Shown here: in pieces, positions 43,915-52,125 of the stretch
How positions within the stretch are numbered: position 1 is the stretch's first letter
How the letters are laid out: every line of letters begins with the position of its first letter
Assembly (NCBI RefSeq): GCF_036206005.1
Contig: NZ_CP108143.1
Location: 3,734,001 to 3,798,000, forward strand
Source of the DNA: Streptomyces sp. NBC_00178
GTDB taxonomy: Bacteria > Actinomycetota > Actinomycetes > Streptomycetales > Streptomycetaceae
Direction: 5' to 3'
Length of the DNA stretch: 64,000 nt
The notes under the pieces: generated by a model
Told to the model about the DNA's origin: nothing
Seen by the model: the letters and a program-made list of their open reading frames with translations, nothing else
The model's database searches: none
Position numbers and translations under genes: made by a program

Positions 43915-44356
43915 GCGCTTCGACCGTCCTGACGAGCGGAGCGAGCTCCGGGTTCTCCGCGGCCTCGTCCAGAGCGGCGCGCAGCGCGGTGTCGTTGGTG
44001 GGCCTCGCCTCGCCGAGAAGTTCGAGACCCGCGTCGGTGACGTCCGTGTAGATGCCCCGGCGGTCGGTGTCGCAGAGGTAGCGGGTGAGGAGGCCACGGT
44101 CCTCGAGCCGGGTGACGAGCCGGGTGGTGGCGCTCTGGCTGAGCACCACGGCGTCGGCGACCTGCTTCATCTGCAGGTGTCCTCCCGTGCCGCTGTGCTG
44201 CCGGCTCAGGACGTCGAGCAGCGAGAACTCCCGCGCGCTGAGGCCGTGGCCGGACTGCAGGGCCCGCTCGATCCGCGCCTCGATCTTTCCGTGGAGCAGG
44301 GAGAGGGCGCACCAGCTCTGGGCCAGGGCCGTCAGTGCGGGATCCGTCGCTGTCAT
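43898..44356 (-). CDS. MarR-family transcriptional regulator
   Basis: 152 residues from the ATG at 44356 (MTATDPALTALAQSWCALSLLHGK). The winged helix is clear: LSAREFSLLDVLSRQ, LQMKQVADAVVLSQSATTRLVTRLEDRGLLTRYLCDTDRRGIYTDVTDAG (recognition helix and wing). It is transcribed away from an MFS exporter with 140 bases between, the common MarR/exporter arrangement, so it probably represses that exporter and itself. The gene end lies in a tandem repeat array. Confidence 0.9.
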   Translation of the reverse strand: MTATDPALTALAQSWCALSLLHGKIEARIERALQSGHGLSAREFSLLDVLSRQHSGTGGHLQMKQVADAVVLSQSATTRLVTRLEDRGLLTRYLCDTDRRGIYTDVTDAGLELLGEARPTNDTALRAALDEAAENPELAPLVRTVEALKVPA

Positions 44357-44420
44357 GGGTCTTCCCTCCGTGCGGGAGCTGCGTCCCTCAAGAGTAGGGC
44401 ACATCCGCAATAGCCCGCGT

Positions 44421-44446
44421 TTGCAATTAACCTGCGCTTGCAATTA
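44421..44446. promoter_or_regulatory. Direct repeat TTGCAATTA, likely MarR operator/promoter
   Basis: TTGCAATTA occurs at 44421-44429 and 44438-44446, 17 bases apart, in the AT-richer part of the marR-MFS gap. Such repeats near divergent starts commonly bind MarR dimers. The assignment is inferred. Confidence 0.55.
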
Positions 44447-44496
44447 TTGTGAGCGCTCGTAAAGCGCAGACGCAATCTCTTTGGAAGGTGGCCTTC

Positions 44497-45741
44497 ATGC
44501 CGCTCGCGCTCCTCGCCCTGGCCATAGGGGCCTTCGGCATCGGGACGACAGAGTTCGTGATCATGGGGCTCCTCCCCGATGTCGCGGCGGACTTCCACGT
44601 CTCGATCCCGACCGCCGGCTTCCTGGTCACGGGCTACGCACTGGGTGTGGTCCTGGGGGCTCCGCTGATGACGGTGCTGGGCACCCGGGTGACTCGCAAG
44701 CGCATGCTGATGGTTCTCATGGGCCTGTTCATCGCGGGCAACGTCGTCTCCGCGCTCGCTCCGACCTTCGGTGTGATGCTCACGGGGCGGGTGATCGCCT
44801 CCCTCGCCCACGGAGCCTTCTTCGGCATCGGATCCGTCGTGGCCGCCGATCTGATGGCGCCGCAGAAGAAGGCCGGCGCCATCGCGATGATGTTCACCGG
44901 ACTCACCGTCGCCAATGTCGTCGGTGTACCGCTGGGGACCTACATCGGGCAGAACTTCGGCTGGCGGCTCACCTTCCTGGTCGTCGCCGGGCTGGGGGCC
45001 CTCGGGCTCGCCGGGGTCGCCAAGCTCGTTCCCGAGCAGCCGAAGCCCCAAGGCGTCAGGATCCGGCACGAACTGGCCGCCTTCCGCAACGTCCAGGTGC
45101 TGCTCGCCATGGCGATGACGGTCCTCGGCTTCGGAGGTGTGTTCGCGGCGATCACCTACATCACGCCGATGATGACCGAGACCGCCGGGTACGCGACCTC
45201 GTCCGTCACCTGGCTGCTGGTCCTCTTCGGGCTCGGCATGGTCGGCGGCAACCTGCTCGGCGGCAGGTTCGCGGACCGCCACCTGATGCCCATGCTCTAC
45301 GTGTCCCTGGGCGCGCTCGCCGTGGTCCTGGCCCTGTTCACCCTGACCGCGCACAACAAGGTCGCGGCAGCGGTCACCATCGTCCTCATCGGCGGTCTGG
45401 GCTTCGCCACCGTCCCGCCGCTGCAGAAGCGCGTCCTCGATCAGGCGGCGGGTGCGCCGACCCTGGCCTCGGCCGTCAACATCGGCGCCTTCAACCTGGG
45501 GAACGCGCTCTCGGCCTGGCTCGGAGGCATCGTCATCGCCGCCGGCTTCGGTTACACCGCGCCCAACTGGGTCGGCGCCGTACTCGCCGGCTCGGCGCTC
45601 CTCCTGGCGGCGTTCTCCGGCATGCTGGAGCGCCGCACGGTCACCCGGGACCCGCTGCTCAGCCGGTCCCCCGAGACTGCCGCAGCAGGCGGCCACGGCG
45701 GGTCGGGCCCCACGGCTTCAGTACCGATATCGCGGTCATGA
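44497..45741 (+). CDS. MFS exporter of the DHA1 (AraJ/CmlR-like) type
   Basis: 414 residues from the ATG at 44497, with GGAAGG eight bases upstream. The start MPLALLALAIGAFGIGTTEFVIMG is characteristic of this exporter group; GYALGVVLGAPLMTVLGTRVTRKRML is the A motif and twelve hydrophobic segments are present. A GTG at 44449 is also in frame but has no ribosome site and sits 3 bases after the operator repeat. Drug or sugar efflux is likely, under MarR control. Its last 83 bases overlap the convergent membrane-protein gene. Confidence 0.87.
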   Translation: MPLALLALAIGAFGIGTTEFVIMGLLPDVAADFHVSIPTAGFLVTGYALGVVLGAPLMTVLGTRVTRKRMLMVLMGLFIAGNVVSALAPTFGVMLTGRVIASLAHGAFFGIGSVVAADLMAPQKKAGAIAMMFTGLTVANVVGVPLGTYIGQNFGWRLTFLVVAGLGALGLAGVAKLVPEQPKPQGVRIRHELAAFRNVQVLLAMAMTVLGFGGVFAAITYITPMMTETAGYATSSVTWLLVLFGLGMVGGNLLGGRFADRHLMPMLYVSLGALAVVLALFTLTAHNKVAAAVTIVLIGGLGFATVPPLQKRVLDQAAGAPTLASAVNIGAFNLGNALSAWLGGIVIAAGFGYTAPNWVGAVLAGSALLLAAFSGMLERRTVTRDPLLSRSPETAAAGGHGGSGPTASVPISRS

Positions 45742-46186
45742 AGAGGTACGTGGCCGTGGCCACCGAGGGTGCGATGACGAGATCGATGTCGGCCGCACCC
45801 CGGGCCGCGGCCTCGTCGATGCCCGCGCGGAGCGAGAAGACCGACAGCCCCGCGGTGATGAGCGTCAGCCAGAACTTCACCCAGACCCACCGGTGCCTGG
45901 CCAGCCCCCATGGGGTGCCGAGCGCCAGGACCAGCCCGCTGACACGGGAGAGCACGGCGACCGGCACCACGAGCCAGTCCGCGAGCACCTTCATGGCCCG
46001 GGTGGCCGCCGCCGCCATCGTGGTGTCGTCGGTGAGGAACGCGGCGAGGCCGAGGGCCAGCAGGCACAGGGTGAGGCCCAGCCAGCCCACGGACACCGCC
46101 ACGTGAGCGACGAGCATGCTTCGGCGTACGGGGCGCTTGAGTGGTTTCACGTGAAACACGGTCCCAAGCACGGGGTGCCGGGTCAT
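45659..46186 (-). CDS. DUF2269-like integral membrane protein
   Basis: 175 residues from the ATG at 46186. Four hydrophobic segments: HVAVSVGWLGLTLCLLALGLAAFL, VLADWLVVPVAVLSRVSGLVLALG, VWVKFWLTLITAGLSVFSL and VATATYLFMTAISVLKPWG. The His/Trp pattern resembles small DUF2269-type membrane proteins; function unknown. A shorter start at the Met of MLVAHVAVSV (46117) is possible, which would leave the parS at 46144 outside the gene. The 3' end overlaps the convergent exporter gene by 83 bases. Confidence 0.75.
   Translation of the reverse strand: MTRHPVLGTVFHVKPLKRPVRRSMLVAHVAVSVGWLGLTLCLLALGLAAFLTDDTTMAAAATRAMKVLADWLVVPVAVLSRVSGLVLALGTPWGLARHRWVWVKFWLTLITAGLSVFSLRAGIDEAAARGAADIDLVIAPSVATATYLFMTAISVLKPWGPTRRGRLLRQSRGTG
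46144..46157. other. parS: parS site (exact)
   Basis: Exact GTTTCACGTGAAAC at the 5' end of the DUF2269-like gene (encoding VFHVK). It is the outermost parS seen in this window, about 44 kb from oriC. Confidence 0.92.
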
Positions 46187-46370
46187 CCGGCGGCGGGAGT
46201 ATCCGCGTCTACTGGCCTCGGCGTACGCGGGGACCTCCAGCCGCGCCACACACGGCGGACCCCGCCCGCGACGCACACACGAACGTGGCCGGCGCGCCGG
46301 GCGCTCGGGCCGCGACCGGCCTCACCCGCACCGCATACCCTCGTCGGGTTCCGGCCGCGGTGAGGAGGGT

Positions 46371-46850
46371 TCAGCCCAGGTCGGAGGCGTGCAGGGCTCG
46401 TACTCCCTCGATGTTGCCGTCCAGGTAGTGCCGCAACGAGAGCGGCACCAGGTGTACCGCCGCGATGCCGACCCGGCTGAAGGGCACCCGCACGATCTCG
46501 TACTCCCCGCACGGTTCCTCGATCTCCGGACCGTGACGGAGCGAGAGGTCCATCGACGCCAGGCGGCATACGAAGAAGTGCTGCACCTTCACGCCTTTCA
46601 CGCCGTCGCCGACGATGTGCTCGACGGTGTCGACGAAGCACGGCACGACGTCGACGATCTTGGCACCGAGCTCTTCGTCGATCTCGCGGTGGAGCGCCTC
46701 GACGACGGAGGAGTCCTCCGGCTCGACCCCGCCGCCCGGCGTGACCCAGTACGGGTCGACTCCGGGCTTCGTGCGCTTGATGAGGATCAGGTCATTGCCG
46801 TCCAGCAGGACGGCTCGGGCTGTGCGCTTGACCACAGGACGTTCGGTCAT
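46371..46850 (-). CDS. Nudix hydrolase
   Basis: 159 residues (MTERPVVKRTARAVLLDGNDLILIKRTKPGVDPYWVTPGGG). The Nudix helix is GGVEPEDSSVVEALHREIDEELGA (about 40-62), with the catalytic REIDEE intact and a Ser/Asp variation at the first glutamate position. Such enzymes cleave nucleoside diphosphates linked to other groups, including oxidised nucleotides; the substrate cannot be read from the sequence. It lies between the DUF2269-like and LysR genes. Confidence 0.9.
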   Translation of the reverse strand: MTERPVVKRTARAVLLDGNDLILIKRTKPGVDPYWVTPGGGVEPEDSSVVEALHREIDEELGAKIVDVVPCFVDTVEHIVGDGVKGVKVQHFFVCRLASMDLSLRHGPEIEEPCGEYEIVRVPFSRVGIAAVHLVPLSLRHYLDGNIEGVRALHASDLG

Positions 46851-46902
46851 GGCAAGAGCGTGGCCCGGGAAGGCCCGTCTGAAACTCCTGTCGGCGGACC
46901 GG

Positions 46903-47799
46903 TCACCAGTCCACGGCAGCGCGCATCAGCCACTCGTGCGCCCGCGCGATGTGCGGGAGGCCGAGCGTGCCGGTCCTCGCGATGAGGAAGTACGTGCGGA
47001 GCGGCGGTACGGGGGGATCGAGCAGGGCGACGACCTCGCCCCGCTCCAGCGCGTTCTCGCAGAGATAGCGGGGCAGCACCGCGAGACCCGTGCCGGCCGC
47101 GGCGCATTCCAGCACCGCGCGCAGGTCGGGAACGATGACCGCGGCGGACGCCGCGGGGCGGCTGTCGAACACGGACGCCCAGTAGCGCGAGACCAGGGGA
47201 AGGCTCTCGTGCACTTCGACGACGGGCAGCTGCTCCAGAAGAACGGGTCCCTTGTGCTTCAGTGCTCCCGGCCCCAGGCGCCCGGCCCAGCGTGGTGCCG
47301 CGATCAGCACGTGCTCCTCGTCGCAGAGCGTCGTGGAGGTCAGCGGACCGCCTCGCGGGCGCGCCGTGGTGATGGCCAGGTCGTGGTGCCCGGCGGCCAG
47401 GCCCTCCAGCGCGTCCTCGGCGTCGGCGAGGAACGTGCCGCGCAACGCGAGCCCTTGTGCGACCAGGGGCGCCAGGGCGGGCATGGCGCGCAGCGAGGTG
47501 AACTCGGGAGGCCCTGCCAGGTGCAGCGTCCCCAGGCCCGACTCGTCGTCCAGGCCGGCTTCGACTATGTCGACCAGTGCGTCCAGGTGCGGAGCGGCCC
47601 GGTGGGCGAGTTCGTCGCCCACGGTGGTCGGGGTGACGCCGCGCGCCTTGCGCAGGAAGAGGGGGCGGCCCAGTTGCCGTTCGAGCGTGCGGATCTGCGA
47701 GGTGACGGCGGGCTGGGACAGGCCGAGCAGCGACGCGGCCCTCGTGAACGAACCGGCCCGGTGCACCGTGACGAACGTGCGCAGCAGTGCCAGGTCCAT
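46903..47799 (-). CDS. LysR-family transcriptional regulator
   Basis: 298 residues from the ATG at 47799 (MDLALLRTFVTVHRAGSFTRAASLLGLSQPAVTSQIRTLERQLG). N-terminal winged HTH, then the periplasmic-binding-protein-like effector domain (DLAITTARPRGGPL, IVPDLRAVLECAAAGTGLAVLPRYLCENAL). The ligand is unknown. Its neighbour upstream is a cystathionine gamma-lyase-like gene on the same strand, separated by a terminator, so it may regulate sulfur-amino-acid genes; this is a guess from position. Confidence 0.92.
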   Translation of the reverse strand: MDLALLRTFVTVHRAGSFTRAASLLGLSQPAVTSQIRTLERQLGRPLFLRKARGVTPTTVGDELAHRAAPHLDALVDIVEAGLDDESGLGTLHLAGPPEFTSLRAMPALAPLVAQGLALRGTFLADAEDALEGLAAGHHDLAITTARPRGGPLTSTTLCDEEHVLIAAPRWAGRLGPGALKHKGPVLLEQLPVVEVHESLPLVSRYWASVFDSRPAASAAVIVPDLRAVLECAAAGTGLAVLPRYLCENALERGEVVALLDPPVPPLRTYFLIARTGTLGLPHIARAHEWLMRAAVDW

Positions 47800-47936
47800 G
47801 CCCGCCCCCTCACCCGTTCCGTCCGTCCGACCGCCACCACTATAAATATGTCGATAGGTCGCTGCCGCTACTGTGATTGGACACTGACGCACAGTCAACT
47901 AGCCTTGTCGAAGCGGTTCTTCCTGAAGGAACCGGG

Positions 47937-47971
47937 GCGGTCCGAGTCACGAGGGGGGAGACTCGGACCGC
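47937..47971 (-). terminator. Terminator after the cystathionine gamma-lyase-like gene
   Basis: GCGGTCCGAGTC (47937-47948) pairs perfectly with GACTCGGACCGC (47960-47971) around an 11-base loop, 77 bases past the stop. Confidence 0.8.
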
Positions 47972-48047
47972 TCGTCCTCAGCAGGACCGGTCCGGTGGAC
48001 GGGGACGCCCAGTCCCGGGCCGGTCCTGTCGGGCCATCGGCGGGCGG

Positions 48048-49172
48048 TCAGTGAGCCGCGACGTCCAGCGCGTTCTCGACGTCGGCGAGGAGATCCGCGG
48101 GGTCCTCGGCGCCGACGGAGAACCGCACGAAGCCGGCGGCCACGGCGTCCCCGCCCCAGCGGGCCCTGCGCTCGGCCGTGGAGCGGACGCCCCCGAAGCT
48201 GGTCGCGTCGTCGACCAGCCGCAGCGCGGCCAGGAAGCGCTCCGCGGTCTGTTCGTCCGCCAGCTCGAAGGAGACGACCGATCCGAAACGCCGCATCTGC
48301 CGCACGGCGGTCGGGTAGGACGGGTCACCGGGGAGCCCGGGGTAGCGCAGTCCCGTCACGTCCGTGCGCTCTGAGAGCGCCTGGGCCAAGGTGAGAGCTG
48401 TCGCGCACTGGCGGTCGATCCGCAGCTGCAGCGTCGCCAGGGAGCGGTGGGCGAGCCAGGCCTCCATCGGACCGGGGATCGCGCCGACCACCTTGCGCCA
48501 GCGCCGCACCTCGGCGGCCAGGCCCGGGTCCCGGCAGGTCACGTGGCCGAGCAGGATGTCCCCGTGACCGGTCATGCCCTTCGTGTCGCTGGCCACCGAG
48601 AAGTCCGCCCCCAGTTCGAGGGGGCGCTGCCCCAGAGGCGTCGCGAGTGTGTTGTCGACGGCCACCAGCACTCCCGCCGCGTGGGCCGCTTCCACCAGTC
48701 TGCGCACGTCACAGACGTCGAGGCCCGGGTTGGACGGCGTCTCGATCCACAGCAGCTTCGCGCCCTGGAGGATCTCCAGCTGGGCGTCACCGCCGGTCGG
48801 CGCCGTCCGGACCTCGACGCCGTACGCCTCGAGCTGTTCCCTCACCAGGGGGAGTGCCTGGTAGCCGTCGTCGGGCAGGACCACCACGTCTCCCGTGCGC
48901 GCCTGGGACAGCAGTACCGCCGAGACGGCGGCCATGCCCGAGGCGAAGACCGTGGTCTCGACCTGCTCCCCCGGGGCCTCCAGCTCGCCGATGGCCCGCT
49001 CGAGGTGGGTCCAGGTCGGGTTCGTGTCCCGGCCGTACGTGTAGGCCCCGACGGGCTCGCCGGACAGGTGGAAGTGCGCGGCGAAGACGGGACCCGGAAG
49101 TGTGGGCTCGTACTGCTCCGGTTCGGGCAGGCCCGCTCGTACGGCGCGTGTCCCGTCGCCCATGGTGCTCAT
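48048..49172 (-). CDS. Cystathionine gamma-lyase-type PLP enzyme
   Basis: 374 residues. Cys/Met-metabolism family (fold type I): YTYGRDTNPTWTHLERAI, FASGMAAVSAVLLSQ, WIETPSNPGLDVCDV, VDNTLATPLGQRPLELGADFSVASDTKGMTGHGD (PLP Lys near 194) and SFGGVRSTAERRARWGG. It would cleave or form C-S bonds in transsulfuration, giving cysteine from cystathionine; the exact reaction cannot be told from homoserine-derived relatives. It lacks nothing obvious for catalysis. The LysR gene lies downstream. Confidence 0.88.
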   Translation of the reverse strand: MSTMGDGTRAVRAGLPEPEQYEPTLPGPVFAAHFHLSGEPVGAYTYGRDTNPTWTHLERAIGELEAPGEQVETTVFASGMAAVSAVLLSQARTGDVVVLPDDGYQALPLVREQLEAYGVEVRTAPTGGDAQLEILQGAKLLWIETPSNPGLDVCDVRRLVEAAHAAGVLVAVDNTLATPLGQRPLELGADFSVASDTKGMTGHGDILLGHVTCRDPGLAAEVRRWRKVVGAIPGPMEAWLAHRSLATLQLRIDRQCATALTLAQALSERTDVTGLRYPGLPGDPSYPTAVRQMRRFGSVVSFELADEQTAERFLAALRLVDDATSFGGVRSTAERRARWGGDAVAAGFVRFSVGAEDPADLLADVENALDVAAH

Positions 49173-49236
49173 GTTCGTTCCCTCGTCTCTCCCTGGTGTC
49201 CACCGGTCCGCTCCGACTGTGCCATCAGGCGCGAAC

Positions 49237-49614
49237 TCAGTCCTCGTCGGGGAGGACGACGTTCAGCGCCCACGACACGACCGAGATGATCAGGCCGCCC
49301 AGGACGGCGGTCCAGAAGCCTTCGACATGGAAGTTCAGGTCGACGACGCCGGCCAGCCATGAGGTCAGCATCAGCATGAGGGCGTTGACGACCAGAGTGA
49401 TCAGCCCGAGCGTGAGGATGAACAGGGGCAGGGTGAGCAGCTTCACCACCGGCTTGACGACGAAGTTCACCAGGCCGAAGAGCAGGGCCACGAGTATCAG
49501 GGCGAGCACTTCGCGCCCGGTGTCGTCGCCGGTCAGCGTGATGTCGTGGACCAGCCAGATGGCCACCGCCAGCGCACCCGCGTTGGCGATCGTCTTGACT
49601 ACGAAATTCTTCAT
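49237..49614 (-). CDS. Phage-holin-family (4TM) membrane protein
   Basis: 125 residues from the ATG at 49614 (MKNFVVKTIANAGALAVAIWLVHDITLTG). Four hydrophobic segments, with VALLFGLVNFVVKPVVKLLTLPLFILTLGLITLVVNALMLMLTSW as the typical core of the PhageHolin_4_2/DUF360-like family (formerly YvlD). Despite the name these are chromosomal membrane proteins, some linked to envelope stress. It lies 64 bases upstream of the lyase gene on the same strand and is divergent from the cupin. Confidence 0.85.
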   Translation of the reverse strand: MKNFVVKTIANAGALAVAIWLVHDITLTGDDTGREVLALILVALLFGLVNFVVKPVVKLLTLPLFILTLGLITLVVNALMLMLTSWLAGVVDLNFHVEGFWTAVLGGLIISVVSWALNVVLPDED

Positions 49615-49692
49615 GTGTCTGATCGTGGCAGACGTGATCGGTGCCGGGCACCGACAGGACAGACGAGTACGGGCACGAGGGGCGGACGCACG

Positions 49693-50010
49693 ATGAAGGC
49701 ATTCAGGCTGGACGAGCTGGAGGCGGAGCGTGCCGCCAACGACGGTGCCTACCTGCAGTTCGTCCGGGAACGCAACATGTCCGTCGGTCTGTACGCGCTC
49801 GACGCGGGGGCGCTCGACCCCCAGCAGCCGCACGAACAGGACGAGGTGTACCTCGTCGTGAGCGGCCGCGCCTCGATCACGGTCGGCGTGGAGACGACAC
49901 AGGTGGGCAGGGGGAGCGTGGTGTACGTGCCGGCGGGGACGGCCCACAGGTTCCACCACATCACGGAGGACCTCCGCGTGATGGTGGTCTTCTCGCCTCC
50001 GGAGGGGTGA
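49693..50010 (+). CDS. Cupin-domain protein
   Basis: 105 residues from the ATG at 49693 (MKAFRLDELEAERAANDGAYLQFV). A single cupin barrel: PHEQDEVYLVVSGRASITVG (motif 1, with His and Glu) and VVYVPAGTAHRFHHI (motif 2, with His), enough for one metal site. The reaction is unknown. Divergent from the holin-family gene with 78 bases between. Confidence 0.85.
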   Translation: MKAFRLDELEAERAANDGAYLQFVRERNMSVGLYALDAGALDPQQPHEQDEVYLVVSGRASITVGVETTQVGRGSVVYVPAGTAHRFHHITEDLRVMVVFSPPEG

Positions 50011-50230
50011 CCCCTGTCGTTCGCGCCTCCGGAGAGGTGCCCCCCGGAAGCCAGAGCGGCGGCTCTGTTCCGCAGCGCTCCCCGCCGCCTCCCCTCAGGG
50101 AGCGGCGTCCCGCGGCCGCCTCGATTCCCTAGGGGATCGTTCAGGGGACTCCAAGGGCTCCCGGCCCCCCGCCGGTGCCCCCGGCGCCTCTAGCATCGAG
50201 GCAGGAACTCACGGAGACGAGGTAGCGGCG

Positions 50231-50446
50231 ATGGCGGTGCGGGAGATTTTCGCGGGGATGCCCTGGTGGGTGAAGTGGGTCGCGGTGCCTCTGATCGCGA
50301 TCGTCGTGTTCGGCGGCCTGATCGCCAGCGTGATCGGATTCGTCATCGGTCTGCTGTTCAAGGCGCTGGTCTTCGTCGTCCTGGTGGGCGGCCTGATCTT
50401 CGTCGTGCGGAAGTTCATGGCCTCGTCCTCGCGCAGCGACTGGTAG
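50231..50446 (+). CDS. DUF5326 small membrane protein
   Basis: 71 residues (MAVREIFAGMPWWVKWVAVPLIAIVVFGGLIASVIGFVIG) with two closely spaced membrane helices and a short basic end (RKFMASSSRSDW). GGAGACGAGG precedes the ATG. The protein type is common in streptomycetes with no known role. The 220 bases upstream hold only this gene's promoter and leader. Confidence 0.8.
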   Translation: MAVREIFAGMPWWVKWVAVPLIAIVVFGGLIASVIGFVIGLLFKALVFVVLVGGLIFVVRKFMASSSRSDW

Positions 50447-50756
50447 GAGGACCGCGGCGGCCGGCCGGTGCGGCAGCCGGACCCCGGCCCACCGGCGGTC
50501 CGGGGGGGCGGACGGGCGGCCACGGGCCGGGCATTAGCCCAGCGGAGCTAAGTCCGGGACGAAAACCTTCCCGTGGCAGATCGTGCCGATACAGTGACGT
50601 ACCGCTGCCGCCAGCTGGGAAATGACGGCTCGTCACCATCCTGCCCAGTGGTTTGTGCGACCGTCCCGGTCCTCAGGACCCCAGTTTCGCGGCAGGCCCG
50701 TGGGGGCGGCCCCCATGGGAGGGCTGACAGCCCGTCACCATGCCTGGGGGCGACCT
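50447..50756. promoter_or_regulatory. Gap between DUF5326 gene and ssgR
   Basis: 310 bases without a convincing gene. GGCCGGCCGG/CCGGCC-type stem sequences just after the DUF5326 stop may end that gene. A short TTAGC...GCTAA inverted repeat lies near 50533-50550. The ssgR promoter must lie here. Confidence 0.4.
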
Positions 50757-51524
50757 GTGACCACGGCATCGAGCACCGCTGTTCCGACGTTGATCGGTTC
50801 GGTCCAGCGGGCGTTGCGACTTATGGAGGCTGTGGGCACCCACCGGGACGGGGCGCCGGCCAAGCAGCTCGCCCGGGAGGCCGGTCTTCCCCTCCCCACG
50901 GCCTACCACCTGCTGCGCACCCTTACCCATGAGGGTTATCTCCGCCGGGAGAACGGTGTCTTCCTCTTCGGTGCGGCCGCCGAGCGGCTGGGCGGTGGGC
51001 CCGCCACCCCGCGTCCCGGGGTGATCGTCGACTCCCTCGCGCACTGGGCGGAGGTCGTCGGCGCACCGGTGTACTGCGCGTTGTACCGGGAGGGTGAGAT
51101 CGAGATGATCGCGGTCGCCGACTCGCCCGCGGCGCCCGCGGTGCGGGAGTGGGTCGCGTTCCGCGAGGCGGGTCACGCCCACGCGATCGGGCAGTGCCTG
51201 CTGGGCCAGCTCGACGAGCGCGCGCGGGAGGATCATCTCGACCGGTATCCCGTCCGGCCGCTGACGCGTTACTCCGTGAGGGACCGTCAAACGCTTCTGG
51301 CCCGGCTCAGGGCGATGAAGCATTCGGAACCGGTCGTCGAACGCCAGGAGTACGCCATCGGAACGGTGTGCGCGGCCATCCCGATCACCGTCGGATCCGC
51401 CGTGGCGGCCATGGCTGTATCTCTCCCCTTGCAGCAAGAGGAACGGTTGCTCGCTGCAATCGAACAACTACGCTGCGAAGTGACCACCCTCTTGCGCTCG
51501 TTCGTGTTCTCTATCAGTATCTGA
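50757..51524 (+). CDS. ssgR: IclR-family regulator SsgR
   Basis: 255 residues from a GTG start (VTTASSTAVPTLIGSVQRALRLMEAVG). N-terminal IclR winged helix (PAKQLAREAGLPLPTAYHLLRTLTHEGYLRRENGVFLFG) and a C-terminal effector domain (VYCALYREGEIEMIAVADS, AHAIGQCLLGQLDERA, GTVCAAIPITVGSAVAAMAVSLP). It lies 101 bases before ssgA on the same strand. In S. coelicolor SsgR directly activates ssgA, linking this pair to sporulation-specific septation. Upstream in-frame starts are rejected as the IclR fold begins here. Confidence 0.92.
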   Translation: MTTASSTAVPTLIGSVQRALRLMEAVGTHRDGAPAKQLAREAGLPLPTAYHLLRTLTHEGYLRRENGVFLFGAAAERLGGGPATPRPGVIVDSLAHWAEVVGAPVYCALYREGEIEMIAVADSPAAPAVREWVAFREAGHAHAIGQCLLGQLDERAREDHLDRYPVRPLTRYSVRDRQTLLARLRAMKHSEPVVERQEYAIGTVCAAIPITVGSAVAAMAVSLPLQQEERLLAAIEQLRCEVTTLLRSFVFSISI

Positions 51525-51594
51525 AAAATCACTCCTTGTGATCTGCTAGCGCGTGCACCACGATGGCGTCAATAGGGCCATGGGGGATCATTCC

Positions 51595-51604
51595 TGGCCA
51601 GATT
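51595..51604 (+). promoter_or_regulatory. AdpA consensus site in the ssgA leader
   Basis: TGGCCAGATT fits the published AdpA consensus TGGCSNGWWY at every position, 21 bases before the ssgA start. In S. griseus AdpA is known to bind several sites around ssgA. One match to a short degenerate motif is weak alone. Confidence 0.5.
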
Positions 51605-51625
51605 CATCTACTGCGGGGTTGAACG

Positions 51626-52063
51626 ATGCGCGAGTCGGTTCAAGCAGAGGTCATGATGAGCTTCCTCGTCTCCGAGGAGCTTTCCTTCCGTATTCCGGTG
51701 GAGCTCCGGTACGAGGTCAGCGATCCGTATGCGATCCGGATGACCTTCCACCTGCCCGGTGACGCCCCCGTCACCTGGGCGTTCGGCCGCGAGCTGCTGC
51801 TCGACGGTCTCAACAGCCCCAGCGGTGACGGCGACGTGCACATCGGCCCGACGGAGCCCGAAGGGCTCTCCGACGTACACATCCGGCTGCAGGTCGGCGC
51901 GGACCGCGCGCTGTTCCGGGCCGGCACGGCACCTCTTGTGGCCTTTCTGGACCGGACGGACAAGCTGGTGCCATTGGGACAGGAGCACACGCTGAGTGAC
52001 TTCGACGGCAATCTGGAAGAGGCTCTGGGCCGCATCCTGGCCAAGGAACAGAACGCCGGCTGA
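51626..52063 (+). CDS. ssgA: Sporulation and cell-division protein SsgA
   Basis: 145 residues (MRESVQAEVMMSFLVSEELSFRIPVELRYEV). SsgA-like (SALP) proteins are confined to morphologically complex actinobacteria; SsgA marks sites of future septa and germ-tube emergence and stimulates submerged sporulation in S. griseus. The whole sequence, including WAFGRELLLDGLNSPSGDGDVHIGPTEPEGL, matches SsgA rather than other family members (from memory). The typical upstream ssgR and downstream gene order is kept. Confidence 0.97.
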   Translation: MRESVQAEVMMSFLVSEELSFRIPVELRYEVSDPYAIRMTFHLPGDAPVTWAFGRELLLDGLNSPSGDGDVHIGPTEPEGLSDVHIRLQVGADRALFRAGTAPLVAFLDRTDKLVPLGQEHTLSDFDGNLEEALGRILAKEQNAG

Positions 52064-52125
52064 GCCGGAGAGTCCGGCCGGCCATCGAACACCGACCACC
52101 GCGGACCACTGTCCGCGCCCCCGGA

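Noticed and set aside
49237..49614. Prophage remnant suggested by the holin family name
   Set aside because: No other phage genes, integrase or attachment site is nearby; this family is chromosomal in many actinobacteria.
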